Position numbers and translations under genes: made by a program
Part shown: in pieces, positions 16,085-26,895 of the stretch
Layout: each line of letters opens with the position of its first letter
How positions within the stretch are numbered: position 1 is the first letter of the stretch
Notes under the pieces: model-generated
What the model saw: only the letters and a program-made list of their open reading frames with translations
Told to the model about the DNA's origin: nothing
Databases searched by the model: none
Assembly: GCF_009711975.1 (NCBI RefSeq)
Contig: NZ_VIKW01000010.1
Coordinates: forward strand, 109,095-163,547
Direction: 5' to 3'
From: Anabaena sp. UHCC 0204
GTDB lineage: Bacteria > Cyanobacteriota > Cyanobacteriia > Cyanobacteriales > Nostocaceae
Length of the DNA: 54,453 bases

Positions 16085-19000
16085 ATGAATTCTAACATAG
16101 CTGCAAATGAAATATATCAGCGAGTAATGGAGCATACTGGCTTCTATCGTCATGGTTTACCAACTACAGGAGTTATAGAAGCGGAAGATATTCGCAAGAA
16201 TTTAGAAAAACGTATTAAATACAGTGCAGTAATTAATCCTGAGCAAATTAACGCTACAGCAATATATGAATTATCTGGTTCACCTTGTATTTATTTTACT
16301 CAATTAAATGAAGCTAACCCTATAGAGTTAGCTAGATTACATAAACTTTGTTGGAATCATGGTTTAGCCCCAATGTTGTGGGTAATTACTCCTGATGAAG
16401 TTTTACTTTATAACTCTTATTCTCAACCTAAACAACAAGATAAAATTAATCTAAATCGGAATTTAATTGAGAGATTTGCAACAACAGAAAGCGACTTAAA
16501 ACGTATGAATAAATACGCTAGTCGTTTGCAAATTGAATCTGGTGAATTTTGGCAGTGGGAAAAAGCCAAGCAAATTGATCGTCAACAAAGAGTAGATTCA
16601 GTTCTTGTCAAAGATTTAAATGTCGCTGAGAAAGAATTGACCGAAAATCAAAAATTAGATCGTCAATTTGCTCACGCGCTTTTAATACGTTCTGTTTTTG
16701 TTGCTTATTTGCAAGATAGAGGTATTTTAAATCAAGACTTTTTTAGCAATCGCTTTGGAGTAGAATCGTTTAACACATTACTAAATAATAAAATAGCAAC
16801 TTATAATTTGTTTGAGTGGTTGCAAACAATTTTCAATGGAGATTTATTTCCTGTTTCTCCAGAAGAAAAAAATGCTGTAGACAAAAAACATCTTGAAGTT
16901 GCACAAAGTTTAATAGGTGGTGTAGAAGAAATAGCAACAGGACAACAACGTTTATGGCAATTTTATGATTTTAAAGTCATTCCCATAGAGTTGATTAGTT
17001 CAATTTATGAAAGTTTTATTTATGCTACAGATGCTAAATCAGCAAAAGCAAATAGTACCCATTATACACCTCTTAATTTAGTTGATTTGGTGCTGTCTGA
17101 AGTATTTAGAGAACTAGATGGTAATGCTAAAGTTCTAGACTTGTCCTGTGGTTCAGGTGTATTTTTAGTTGAATCTTTGCGGAGATTAGTTGTTAAGCGT
17201 TGCGGTAATGGAGAAATACCGACTCGTCAGCTAATTCGGGAAACTCTCTATAATCAAATTTTTGGTGTAGATATTGAACAAAAAGCGGTTCAAATTGCTG
17301 CTTTTAGTCTATACCTCACTGCTTTAGAATTAGATTATGAATTAGAACAAAATCGTCAATTAACACATGATTTGAAATTTGAAAAGCTGATTGGTAAAAA
17401 TTTATTTACTAGTGACGTATTTAATGAAGAAGCAGAATTTAATAAAGTAGAAGTATTTGCACAAAAACAATTTCATGCAATTGTTGGAAATCCACCTTGG
17501 ACAAAATCAACATTAAACAAATTAGCAGAAAAATATTGTAAGCGTAAACGTCCTGATTCTGGTTATCCAAATGGCTATCCTACGGCTCAACGTACACCTC
17601 CAGATCAAGCATTTTTTTGGCGTATTGGCGACTTTACCAACGATAAAACTTGCATTGGTTTAATTTTGCATGGTAAACCATTTTTTAGTAATGATGAAGC
17701 AGCTAAAAAAGCAAAAGAATCCTTGTTAATGAGGTTTAAGCCAAAAGTGATTGTTAATTTATCTAAGTTGCGTTTAGATAAATTATTTCCAAAATCTAAA
17801 GCTCCAGCAATGATTTTCATAGCAGAAGGGAAGCGTTCAGAACAGAGAGATTATTTTTATTTTGTCTGTCCAGAACGTTCGATAGATTTCCGCCGACATG
17901 GGATTGTAGAAATTGGTGCAGAACATATTAAAAAGCTGCCAGTTTTTAGCACAGCATTGGACTCAGATATGCTGAAACTTGCTACTTGGGGTAATGCTAG
18001 AGATATGTACTTAATTCAAAAATTAAGCTCACTTTCCAAAATTGAAGAAATAGCAGAAAATTATCCTAAGAGTGGATTTTTCCCAGGTAATGAAGAAAGT
18101 GAAACTCCAAAGGAATTACTTGGTAAAAAATGGCTACCTTCTGGTAATATGCCTAGATACGAAATTGATGCGACAGAATTGGATATCTTACCATATAAAA
18201 AAATAGATGCTCCACGTGATCCTAAAATTTACAAAGCACCCTTAATTATTATTTCTGAGAAAGTAAAGTATAATAGTATTTGTGCTGCCTTTAGTGAAGA
18301 AGATATTGTTTATACAAAAAGTTATTCAGGAATACCATTTTCCAAAAATTTAGTACATTTAGCTCATTATTTGAATGGAGTGATTAATTCATCAATTGCC
18401 AGTTACTTTATCTTCATGACTTCTTCATCATGGGGTATAGAACGTGAAACAATTATGACACAGGATTTAGTACAACTTCTTGTTCCTAAACCTAATGAAG
18501 ATAATGAAGGATTGATTACTCAAATTATTAAGATAGAAGGTAGATTGCGCGAATCTCCCAGTAAATCTGTTGAAAAAGATTTTAAAAAACAACTTGATAA
18601 AGCTGTATTTGATCTCTATGATTTAAATGATGATGAACGTATTTTAGTTGAAGATACAACGCAAATCACGATTGATTTATATATGAATCGTGAAAAATCA
18701 GCAGCATTAAAAAAACCTAAAGCTAGTGATTTAGAAGCATACACTTTGAGTTTTATGAGTGTGATTGAACCATTTTTTGACACGCTCAAAGAAAGAAGTA
18801 TAGCTGCGGATATATTTGATATTGCTAATACACCATTACAGGTGGTTAAATTTAGTATAGTACCATATCCAGGTCGTGAACAAATTGTACAAACTATTCA
18901 GGCTGAGGATTTGATAACTGTGCTGCAAAGTATTGCGAAACAACTACCACCAAAATTTGGTGATCGTGTTTTTACACGACGCAATTTAAAAGTTTATGTA

Positions 19001-19108
19001 GGTGAAAATATATATATCATTAAACCTTGTCAACTTCGTTACTGGAGTCGTTCTGCTGGGTTGAATGATGCTGATTCTGTTTTACTTGAAAATTTAAGGA
19101 TGAAATAA
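16085..19108 (+). CDS. large N6-adenine DNA methyltransferase (type IIG/Eco57I-like)
   Basis: 1007 residues. The AdoMet-binding motif I is D352-L-S-C-G-S-G-V-F-L, and catalytic motif IV is N469-P-P-W (VGNPPWTKS), the adenine-N6 class. The first 130 residues resemble the N-domain of Eco57I-like enzymes (ARLHKLCWNHGLAPMLWVIT). I see no convincing PD-(D/E)XK nuclease inside it, and the C-terminal third should recognise the target. The next gene supplies a nuclease candidate 3 bp downstream. GGAG at 16071-16074 supports the start. Base composition is AT-rich, with almost no HIP1 sites. Confidence 0.85.
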   Translation: MNSNIAANEIYQRVMEHTGFYRHGLPTTGVIEAEDIRKNLEKRIKYSAVINPEQINATAIYELSGSPCIYFTQLNEANPIELARLHKLCWNHGLAPMLWVITPDEVLLYNSYSQPKQQDKINLNRNLIERFATTESDLKRMNKYASRLQIESGEFWQWEKAKQIDRQQRVDSVLVKDLNVAEKELTENQKLDRQFAHALLIRSVFVAYLQDRGILNQDFFSNRFGVESFNTLLNNKIATYNLFEWLQTIFNGDLFPVSPEEKNAVDKKHLEVAQSLIGGVEEIATGQQRLWQFYDFKVIPIELISSIYESFIYATDAKSAKANSTHYTPLNLVDLVLSEVFRELDGNAKVLDLSCGSGVFLVESLRRLVVKRCGNGEIPTRQLIRETLYNQIFGVDIEQKAVQIAAFSLYLTALELDYELEQNRQLTHDLKFEKLIGKNLFTSDVFNEEAEFNKVEVFAQKQFHAIVGNPPWTKSTLNKLAEKYCKRKRPDSGYPNGYPTAQRTPPDQAFFWRIGDFTNDKTCIGLILHGKPFFSNDEAAKKAKESLLMRFKPKVIVNLSKLRLDKLFPKSKAPAMIFIAEGKRSEQRDYFYFVCPERSIDFRRHGIVEIGAEHIKKLPVFSTALDSDMLKLATWGNARDMYLIQKLSSLSKIEEIAENYPKSGFFPGNEESETPKELLGKKWLPSGNMPRYEIDATELDILPYKKIDAPRDPKIYKAPLIIISEKVKYNSICAAFSEEDIVYTKSYSGIPFSKNLVHLAHYLNGVINSSIASYFIFMTSSSWGIERETIMTQDLVQLLVPKPNEDNEGLITQIIKIEGRLRESPSKSVEKDFKKQLDKAVFDLYDLNDDERILVEDTTQITIDLYMNREKSAALKKPKASDLEAYTLSFMSVIEPFFDTLKERSIAADIFDIANTPLQVVKFSIVPYPGREQIVQTIQAEDLITVLQSIAKQLPPKFGDRVFTRRNLKVYVGENIYIIKPCQLRYWSRSAGLNDADSVLLENLRMK

Positions 19109-19111
19109 GTT

Positions 19112-19765
19112 ATGTTCCCATTGGATGATTCAGGTACTGTTGGACAACCATCATTTATTAACCGAAGAGACATTATTGCAACAGTATTTGATATTATCCA
19201 AGCAGCTTGGATTCAAGTATGTCAAAAACCAGAGATTAATATTAAAAGTGATGAACCAATCATAGCGGGAGCTTTACATAATCAAATGTGGATAGAAAAG
19301 GAAAATCGTGAGATAAAAGGACCCCCAATAATTGTAAATGAAGCTGCAACAAGACGTTCTCAACGCAGTCTTAAACCTGATGGTTTTATTGATTTTAAAA
19401 TGGTTTATTCCTGGGATATGGAAGATTATTTTGGTATAGAGTGTAAGCGAGTTAGCAGTACAAAACCAAATAGACATTTAGCAAAAGATTATGTTATAGA
19501 AGGTGTAAAAAGATTTGTTGAAGGAACATATAGCATAGGTCATGACTATGCAGCAATGTTAGGTTTTGTGATTGACGGGAAAGTTAATGACTGTATTGAT
19601 TTAATTTGCGATCGCCTGAATAAATATAAAAATGATATATGCTTAAAAGAAGATTGGGTTGATGAGCAAAGTTTTGGAACAACACAAAATATATATCGTA
19701 CTCGTCACCTGCAAAATGGACAAGATATAATGTCTATCCTCCATTTATTTCTTGTCGTTAGTTAA
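19112..19765 (+). CDS. PD-(D/E)XK-like nuclease of the R-M cassette
   Basis: 217 residues. A plausible nuclease core reads P89-D90 (SLKPDGFIDFKMV), about 20 residues, then E110-C-K112 (YFGIECKRVSS), which matches PD-x(n)-(D/E)xK. It starts 3 bp after the methyltransferase stop, so the two are coupled. Together with the MerR-like gene this gives regulator, modification and cleavage in one operon. No named restriction family was recognised. The nuclease call is by motif and context only. Confidence 0.65.
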   Translation: MFPLDDSGTVGQPSFINRRDIIATVFDIIQAAWIQVCQKPEINIKSDEPIIAGALHNQMWIEKENREIKGPPIIVNEAATRRSQRSLKPDGFIDFKMVYSWDMEDYFGIECKRVSSTKPNRHLAKDYVIEGVKRFVEGTYSIGHDYAAMLGFVIDGKVNDCIDLICDRLNKYKNDICLKEDWVDEQSFGTTQNIYRTRHLQNGQDIMSILHLFLVVS

Positions 19766-20707
19766 TTCTGATACTTCCAGCCTGATAGTCACAGATAGTT
19801 GGTAACATTAGAGTGTTCTGGGGCGATCGTATCCCCCCGTTTCCTTAAACTGCCACTCAATCTGGTGACAAGGCGTTTCCGCATAACAAGCTCCAGGTTC
19901 ATGCTGCATACCTTAATGGGTGGTAACATCTCCGCTAACCTCTGAGCATCTACTTCGGGCTTGCTGACTAGGACGAGGATTAAAATGAAACCTTTCCCAC
20001 CGTGTTACTACAGCAGCAATCCCAGCCAAATTACCCAACCCAGCAGCAGATAAATAATTAGCCCTAAATCAACCTAGAAAATGGCTCAGGCTTTCCCCTG
20101 GATAAGGTTGGACGATAAAAACCCAAGGCTATTGGATAAGTAATTGATAATTTGTGATAGGTGATTGGTGATACAATTCCAGTCTTAATCCTGTACATCC
20201 TTAAATCCAGGATATCCTGATTCTGACAATTTCTCTAACTAGCAACTTACGTTAATAAAATTACATACTATGTATAAATTGAACAGTAAAAATGAGTAAA
20301 TAAAGAATTTGTAGCAAATCAAAACCTATGATTTGATAATCTTGAATTAACCTGTTAATCTTGAGTTTTACCTGAAAATAGAAGACAAGGGTATGACTTA
20401 GATCAGGCTATCAAAATAAATTAGATATGGTTTTATACCATACTGAATGGAAGAACGACTATAGACACAAGAGATTTACCTTGATCAATTGTGACATCTG
20501 ATGAATACATTCAGATTCATCAATCAGAAACTCATCTTTTGTACTAATTGTTATCCGTCAATCTATGCTTTATCCTAAAACTTGAGTAATTTAAAATACA
20601 TAAATAATTACTGAGCAGAGTTGGACTAATCAACAGTTGCAATTGATACTCAAAACAGAAAATAAAACTTAGTGATTAATTTATTTTCATAAAAATAACA
20701 TTTAACC
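19766..20707. other. long spacer with decayed DNA
   Basis: No intact gene is seen. On the minus strand, about 19800-20030 has GC content and codon texture like an old coding region: two short open stretches in one frame are separated by a TAA (WERFHFNPRPSQQ to DVTTH, then MQHEPGACYAETPCH to DRPRTL), and another frame is open over the same part. It may be a dead gene or element end. The rest (20100-20700) is AT-rich and probably holds the promoter of the chemosensory operon. Confidence 0.5.
20197..20231. repeat. dispersed repeat, copy 1
   Basis: A near-identical sequence of about 35 bases, from ATCCTTAAATCC to GATTCTGACAATT, recurs at 44060-44095 in the same orientation with one base difference in its core (CCAGGATATCC versus CCTGGATATCC). 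Both copies are intergenic. Confidence 0.8.
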
Positions 20708-21205
20708 ATGCAAAAACTACAAATTGATTTTAGTCATCAAGCCATATATAACAGTAGAGAAGATAGCTATCTTAAATTTCAACTTAATCAACAAACTGGT
20801 GCAGTTTTATCTATTACACATACCCAAGAAGCAATAGTTGTCCCGGTTACATCAGTTACAGCTATTCCAAATATGCCAGCTTGTATATTAGGATTAATGA
20901 ATTGGCGTAGTCATATAATTTGGGTAGTTGATTTACCCAAAATGTTTAATTTAGAATGTCTTGATCATCGGTTGCGTCAGTATAATATCATTGTTATTCA
21001 AATAAAATCAATGATTTTAGGGTTAGTTGTTCAAGAGATTAAAGGAACGACAAAGTTTAGTTCTGATGATATTGGTTCTCCTATAGGACAAGTAGCATCA
21101 AGTTTAGTACCTTATTTATGTGGATGTGTAGTGCAGCAAGAAGAAATATTATTAGTATTAGATGCAGCGCATATTTTAGAGTCAGGGATTATTCGTATTG
21201 ACTAA
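20708..21205 (+). CDS. CheW-like chemotaxis adaptor
   Basis: 165 residues with a single CheW domain (about 20-155): FQLNQQTGAVLSITHTQEAI, PACILGLMNWRSHIIWVVDL, and a later VQEIKGTTKFSSDDIG. CheW couples chemoreceptors to CheA. It is the first gene of a three-gene operon. The order CheW-MCP-CheA matches the end of Nostoc gene sets such as hmpCDE or ptxCDE that drive hormogonium motility; which set it belongs to cannot be told here. Confidence 0.85.
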   Translation: MQKLQIDFSHQAIYNSREDSYLKFQLNQQTGAVLSITHTQEAIVVPVTSVTAIPNMPACILGLMNWRSHIIWVVDLPKMFNLECLDHRLRQYNIIVIQIKSMILGLVVQEIKGTTKFSSDDIGSPIGQVASSLVPYLCGCVVQQEEILLVLDAAHILESGIIRID

Positions 21206-21268
21206 AATTTAATCCCCAGAGAAATGGGTTTAAATAGTTTAATTTTATAGATGTAGTGTGAGGAATGT

Positions 21269-23884
21269 ATGTTGAATAAAACTGATCTCAAACAAAGTAG
21301 TGATTCTCAAAATAAAGCATCTTTGATTCCTACAGAAAAAGTTATTGATAGTAAAATAAAAAACTCTCGTCATGATCAAGCTTGGGAACATGGAGTGCAA
21401 TATTTACGACAATTCAAATTGACAACAAAAGCCGTAATTTTATCCATAGCCATTGGTACATTACCAGTATTGGGGATTGGAGCGATCGCTTATATTTTTG
21501 GTAGTAGACTAATTACCAAGCAAATTATTACATCTCAAGAAACTACAGCCATTAGCTTCAGTGATAGTATTAATAGTTTAATTGGACAACACTATGGAGA
21601 TATTCAGGTATTGTCTAATTTAGCCTTGTTGAATAAAAATAACCTAGAAAAAAAAGCAGAACTAGGAAAATCTAACAACATTGATATCAGTAAGATTAAT
21701 CTAGGCACACAAGCAGCCTTAAATCGCTTAATGAAAGCTAGTAAATTGTATGATAGTGTGGCTGTTTTTGATCTTCAGGGAGAAGTAATTATTCAATCAG
21801 CCGGAGCATCTTTAAAGCCAGAAAAAAAACGTATCTATTTTCAAGAAGTAATTAAACAAAATAGTCCTATTATTAGTCAGCCAGAAATAGTTAAAAATAT
21901 AGGTGCAGTAATTTATATGGCTGCACCAATCAAGGATACAGTTAACGGTAAAACTATTGGAATAGTCAGAACAAGATTACCTTTGAAAGCTTTAGAAGCA
22001 GTAGTTAGAGATTATATAGAGGATACTTATAAATATTATTTTCTAGATGAAAAAGGAAGAATTATAATAAGTTCCCATGAGGATTTATTCAATCAAGAAG
22101 CAATAGATGTATATCCTCATCTAGTTAATGTTTTGAGTGCTAAAAATATTGATACATTTACCGAAATTGCCAAAGAGACTGAAAAGCAGCAACTAATTAG
22201 TTATATACCATTCCGAACAATATCAGATTTACCAGATATAAATTGGCAGTTAATTTTGGCAAAAGATACGAAAATTGCCTTTAAACCACAAAGAGAATTT
22301 TTGACATTAATTGCTAGTACAACACCACTAATTGCATTATTAATGACATTATTTATAGCTTGGTTAAGCCAACGGGTAAATAGCAAAATTGTTAATAAAA
22401 CCATAGCAGAAAATAATGACAATCAAGAACAACTATATCGGAGTGTAGTCAATAAACAAGAGTATCAACAAAGAGAAATTGAAGGATTACATTTACTGCT
22501 AGATATTACCAAAAAAATTCGGCTAAATCTTCAGCCTGAATATATTTATCAAACAGCAATTGCCGAAGTTAGACAGATTTTACAAGCAGATAGAGTAATA
22601 ATTTATAAACTACATCGTAAAACGCACACTGGAAAAATAATTGCTGAATCAGTAATTGGTGATTGGCAAAAAATGTTGGGAATATATAATAATAATTCCC
22701 ATTGGCGAGAACTTTACGAAAATGGTAAATTAGAAGTAATATCAAATATTGAACAATCACCGACTTTAACTGCTAGTTACATTGAGTGGCTACAGCAATA
22801 TTCTGTGCAAAGTAGTTTAACTATACCGATTTTGATTCATGGAGAAATTCAAAGTTTTCTAATTGCTCATTATTGCCATAGTTCCCATATTTGGCAACCT
22901 CAAGAAATTGATTTATTGACACAAATTGCTGTACAAATTGGCTATGCTATAGAACAATCTCATCTCATGAGAGAGATAAAAAAATTAAAAGCCAATAATA
23001 AACTAAATACTCATCAAGATACTGTAGAAATACAAGAATTCCAAAATATTCTTCAGCAAATTGTCTACCAAATCCAACAAGCTGTGAGTGAAGTAAATTT
23101 ATCTCTTCATAAATTCACAACAGAAGCAATCATAGAACCGGAGGCAATGAACTATAGTTTAGAAACAATTGACAATATGACTACTGCTATTCAATCTATA
23201 GCTGATATAGCACAGCAAGCTGTCACTATTGTTAATAATGCCAATGATACAGCAACTAAAACAGGAGAAGCAATGGATTTAACATTGCAAAATATTTCCT
23301 TTGTGCAAGAAACAGTTGGTGAAATCACTAAAAAAATCAGACGCTTAGGAGAATCTTCTCAACAGATTTCTCGTGTGGTTTCTGTAATTAATCAAATTGC
23401 TATGCAAACAAATTTATTAGCAATTAATGCCGGAATTGAAGCTGCCAGAGCCGGAGAAGAGGGACAAGGTTTTGCAGTAGTAGCTGAAGAAGTAGGAGAA
23501 TTAGCGGCTAGAAGTGCAGCCGCAACTCAAGAAATTGAGGAAATAATTGCCAAAATTCAACGAGAAACAGGGGAAGTATTACAAGCAATGACAATGGGAA
23601 ATAATCAAGTTGTTGCTAGTAGTCATAGTATCGAAAATGCCAAGCTGAGTTTACAGCAAATTGTGGAAATATCACAACAGATGGATCATTTAGTACAGTC
23701 AATTTTTATTGCTACGACATCTCAAGTACAAACTTCACAAACGGTAAGTCAAACTATTAAAGATATTTCCCATATTTCCGCCCGTAGCAGTGATAATTCC
23801 CGCCAAATTTCCCAATCTTTACAAAAAGCAGTAGATATTTCGCAGGAGTTGAAAGAGACTGTAGATACTTTTCCCGCTAATTGA
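21269..23884 (+). CDS. methyl-accepting chemotaxis protein with extracellular sensor and GAF domain
   Basis: 871 residues. TM1 at about 49-73 and TM2 at about 344-367 frame a periplasmic dCache-like sensor. A GAF domain follows at about 410-560 ([20 protein letters not shown] to [13 protein letters not shown]). The signalling hairpin (about 600-850) contains the conserved tip region [20 protein letters not shown] and [20 protein letters not shown]. No HAMP is evident after TM2. The GAF suggests a second, cytoplasmic input, either ligand or bilin; I see no clear chromophore Cys. It lies 28 bp upstream of cheA. Confidence 0.92.
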   Translation: MLNKTDLKQSSDSQNKASLIPTEKVIDSKIKNSRHDQAWEHGVQYLRQFKLTTKAVILSIAIGTLPVLGIGAIAYIFGSRLITKQIITSQETTAISFSDSINSLIGQHYGDIQVLSNLALLNKNNLEKKAELGKSNNIDISKINLGTQAALNRLMKASKLYDSVAVFDLQGEVIIQSAGASLKPEKKRIYFQEVIKQNSPIISQPEIVKNIGAVIYMAAPIKDTVNGKTIGIVRTRLPLKALEAVVRDYIEDTYKYYFLDEKGRIIISSHEDLFNQEAIDVYPHLVNVLSAKNIDTFTEIAKETEKQQLISYIPFRTISDLPDINWQLILAKDTKIAFKPQREFLTLIASTTPLIALLMTLFIAWLSQRVNSKIVNKTIAENNDNQEQLYRSVVNKQEYQQREIEGLHLLLDITKKIRLNLQPEYIYQTAIAEVRQILQADRVIIYKLHRKTHTGKIIAESVIGDWQKMLGIYNNNSHWRELYENGKLEVISNIEQSPTLTASYIEWLQQYSVQSSLTIPILIHGEIQSFLIAHYCHSSHIWQPQEIDLLTQIAVQIGYAIEQSHLMREIKKLKANNKLNTHQDTVEIQEFQNILQQIVYQIQQAVSEVNLSLHKFTTEAIIEPEAMNYSLETIDNMTTAIQSIADIAQQAVTIVNNANDTATKTGEAMDLTLQNISFVQETVGEITKKIRRLGESSQQISRVVSVINQIAMQTNLLAINAGIEAARAGEEGQGFAVVAEEVGELAARSAAATQEIEEIIAKIQRETGEVLQAMTMGNNQVVASSHSIENAKLSLQQIVEISQQMDHLVQSIFIATTSQVQTSQTVSQTIKDISHISARSSDNSRQISQSLQKAVDISQELKETVDTFPAN

Positions 23885-23912
23885 TATTTTAATTTGTAAG
23901 GACTCATAACTA

Positions 23913-26795
23913 ATGACTAAAGATAAAGAATTAGAAATCCAGATGCAATTTCTGGAAGAAGCAACTGATTATTTGAATACATTAGAAGGGATTTTACTAG
24001 AAATTGACACTAGTAAACGGATTGAATTAGAAAATATTAATGCTGCTATGCGAGCCGCCCATTCTATTAAAGGTGGAGCAGCAATGATGGGATTTCGCGT
24101 TTTAAGTGATTTGGCTCATCGTTTGGAAGATGCTTTTAAAGTTCTCAAAACTCAAAAAAATCACGTAGAAATAGATACGCATTTGCAAAGTTTATTGCTA
24201 TCGGGGATTGATTGGCTAAGGCAGATTGTGGAATTACTTGCCAAAGGAAATGATCTGGATCAGAGTTGGTTAAGAACATTGTGCTATCCGATTTTTGATG
24301 AACTTTATGATCGTTTAGGTGAGCCTGCTCCAGAAGATATTACAACATTACTATCGTCAGAAGATGGACAAGAATTTATTCCCTTATTATTTGAAACAGA
24401 AGTTGAAGACTATTTAAAACGTCTGGAATCTCGATTAAAAAATAGTAATAAATCAGGGTTAAGAGCAGAAGTGCTAGTAATGGCAACAGAGTTAGGTGGT
24501 TTAGGAGAAATGCTCAAATTACCAGCATTTACTCAGCTATGTGCATCAATTAGCCATTACTTAGAAACTTGCCCTGAACGTTGTGTAGAAATTTCTAATT
24601 TAGCTTTGCAAGCATGGAGGCGATCGCAAGCTTTAGTATTGAGTAATCAACGGGGGAATTTACCAACAAAAATTGATTTTGCTGAAGATTCTCCTCAACC
24701 CATTATGGGAGAAAATCAAGAAAATAATATATTGAGAAAAACGAATATTCCGGATTTTCAACTTTTAGAAAATGTCGAATTATCTCCTGATGTCAACAAT
24801 ATTGATTCTCTTGATAGAGAGATAATTCTCAATTCGGAAAATTCATCCGTAGATTATAAATATACAGAACATAAAACTGATATTAATTCAGCTATTAAAG
24901 AAAGTCACGAAAATACAGTTAGAGTTCCTAGTAAACATTTAGAAAAAATTGATGATTTATTTGGGGAAGTTATCATTCAAAGAAATGGGCTGAATGTGCA
25001 AATGGAAAGATTACGGAAATTGGTTCGTAGTCTGAGTCAACGAGTCCAAATTCTTGATCAAGAAAACCAAGAACTGCGGACAGCTTATGCAAAAATGATG
25101 ACTTATAATCATCAGCTTGAAGAGTCAGAAATTAATACCTTAGAACAAGATTGCTATCAAAAATTAAATTTGTTATCTCAAGATGTCATGGAAACTATTG
25201 TCCAAGTTGCCGAAGTTACCAGTGATATTCAATTGAGTGTTGATGATACAGATCAAATAGCGCGGAAACTAAATAAAACTTCTAAACAGTTGCAAAGACA
25301 ATTAACTCAGGTGAGGATGCGTCCTTTCTCGGATTTGGTGGAGCGTTTTCCTAGAGCTATTAGAGATTTGAATGTGGAATATGGAAAAAATGTCCAGTTG
25401 AAAATTGAAGGTGGTAATACCTTAATTGAAAGAAGTATTTTGGAAGCTTTAAATGAGCCTCTAATGCACTTATTACGTAATGCTTTTGATCATGGTATTG
25501 AAGATCCTGCTACTCGTCAAGCTCAAGGAAAACCAGAACAAGGGTTGATTGAAATGAAGGCGGCTTATCATAGTAATCGGACGATTATTACTATTCGTGA
25601 TGATGGGAGAGGGATTTCTTTAGAAAAAATTCGTCACCGGGCTTTAACAATGGGTTTGGATGATGCTTTATTAGCAAGTGCTAGTGATGATGAATTACTA
25701 TCATTAATTTTTGAACCAGGGTTTAGTACCTCAGAACAGGTAACAGCTTTATCTGGCCGGGGAGTGGGAATGGATATAGTTCGTAATAACCTCAAACTAG
25801 CGCGAGGTGATGTTAATGTTGATACCCAATCCGGGGTGGGAACAATGGTGACTTTATCAGTACCATTTACATTATCAGTAGCGCGAGTTTTATTAGTAGA
25901 AAGCGATCGCTTACTGTTAGCATTTTCAACAGATGTAGTAGAGGAAATTTTCTTACTAGATCAAGATCATATCTTCTTTCAGGATGGGAAAGAATTTATT
26001 AATTGGCAAGATACTCAATTACCATTACTGCGTCTAAATCGTTATTTTGAGTTTAATTGCTCCCGCTACAATAGCTTGGAATTAGAAACTCTACCCGTAA
26101 TTAATGCGACGAGTGTATTAATAGTTAAACATGATCATCAACAAGTTGCCGTCCAAGTAGAACGCTGTTGGGGTGAACAGGAAGTTGCTATTCGTCAAGT
26201 AGAAGGTAATATTCCTCTACCTAGTGGTTTTAATAATTGTACAATTCTTGGTAATGGCCGGGTAGTTCCCCTCGTTAACACTAACGATTTAGTATCATGG
26301 GTGACAACTGGTGAACGTCCTCAAGTTAGTAATAAGTTACCGACAACGAGATTACAAACTGCTTTCCTAAAACCGCCCAAAGTACCAACTCCTCCCCAAC
26401 CTAGCCGCCAAAAAGGGATGATTTTGATCGTTGATGACTCAATTAATGTGCGGCGTTACTTAGCCCTCACCCTCGAAAAAGGTGGGTATCAAGTAGAACA
26501 AGCGAAAGATGGTCAAGATGCTTTGGAAAAACTGGAAAGTGGTTTACAAGTGCAAGCAGTAATCTGTGATATTGAAATGCCACGTATTGATGGTTATACC
26601 TTCTTGGAGCGCATCAACACTAATGCAGAGTTCAGAAATATTCCTGTAGCGATGTTGACTTCCCGCAGTAGCAGCAAACACCGTGAATTAGCAATGCAAC
26701 TAGGAGCAAAAGCTTATTTTTCTAAGCCGTACAATGAGCAAGAATTATTACGGAAATTAGAGGAGATAATTTTCCAAGTCGCAGAAACAGCATAG
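23913..26795 (+). CDS. cheA: hybrid CheA histidine kinase with C-terminal receiver
   Basis: 960 residues. The Hpt domain has H50 in AMRAAHSIKGGAAMMGF. A helical dimerisation region spans about 345-480, then the HATPase with N box HLLRNAFDHGIEDPATR, G1 DDGRGISLEKI and G2 GRGVGMDIV. A CheW-like domain spans about 665-800, and a receiver about 838-955 has phospho-acceptor D886 in CDIEMPRIDG. The built-in receiver replaces a separate CheY, and none is encoded in the operon. Residues about 250-340 form a low-complexity linker. Confidence 0.95.
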   Translation: MTKDKELEIQMQFLEEATDYLNTLEGILLEIDTSKRIELENINAAMRAAHSIKGGAAMMGFRVLSDLAHRLEDAFKVLKTQKNHVEIDTHLQSLLLSGIDWLRQIVELLAKGNDLDQSWLRTLCYPIFDELYDRLGEPAPEDITTLLSSEDGQEFIPLLFETEVEDYLKRLESRLKNSNKSGLRAEVLVMATELGGLGEMLKLPAFTQLCASISHYLETCPERCVEISNLALQAWRRSQALVLSNQRGNLPTKIDFAEDSPQPIMGENQENNILRKTNIPDFQLLENVELSPDVNNIDSLDREIILNSENSSVDYKYTEHKTDINSAIKESHENTVRVPSKHLEKIDDLFGEVIIQRNGLNVQMERLRKLVRSLSQRVQILDQENQELRTAYAKMMTYNHQLEESEINTLEQDCYQKLNLLSQDVMETIVQVAEVTSDIQLSVDDTDQIARKLNKTSKQLQRQLTQVRMRPFSDLVERFPRAIRDLNVEYGKNVQLKIEGGNTLIERSILEALNEPLMHLLRNAFDHGIEDPATRQAQGKPEQGLIEMKAAYHSNRTIITIRDDGRGISLEKIRHRALTMGLDDALLASASDDELLSLIFEPGFSTSEQVTALSGRGVGMDIVRNNLKLARGDVNVDTQSGVGTMVTLSVPFTLSVARVLLVESDRLLLAFSTDVVEEIFLLDQDHIFFQDGKEFINWQDTQLPLLRLNRYFEFNCSRYNSLELETLPVINATSVLIVKHDHQQVAVQVERCWGEQEVAIRQVEGNIPLPSGFNNCTILGNGRVVPLVNTNDLVSWVTTGERPQVSNKLPTTRLQTAFLKPPKVPTPPQPSRQKGMILIVDDSINVRRYLALTLEKGGYQVEQAKDGQDALEKLESGLQVQAVICDIEMPRIDGYTFLERINTNAEFRNIPVAMLTSRSSSKHRELAMQLGAKAYFSKPYNEQELLRKLEEIIFQVAETA

Positions 26796-26895
26796 ATTTA
26801 GCTCCACCACCGCACCACCTTTGACTGCATTCACCTAACTCCACACTCGATGCTTGCCCAAAAGCTGAGTTACCCAGATTTCTATGCAGATTAAA

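Noticed and set aside
16085-19108. BREX or DISARM methyltransferase
   Set aside because: None of the accessory genes of those systems (PglZ, BrxC, DrmA/B and others) are nearby; the operon has only three genes.
14910-20700. tRNA-Leu as a proven integration site (direct repeat of the tRNA end)
   Set aside because: I looked for the end of the tRNA (GGTTCAAGTCC...TATCCGC) again in 19766-20700 and did not see it, nor any integrase.
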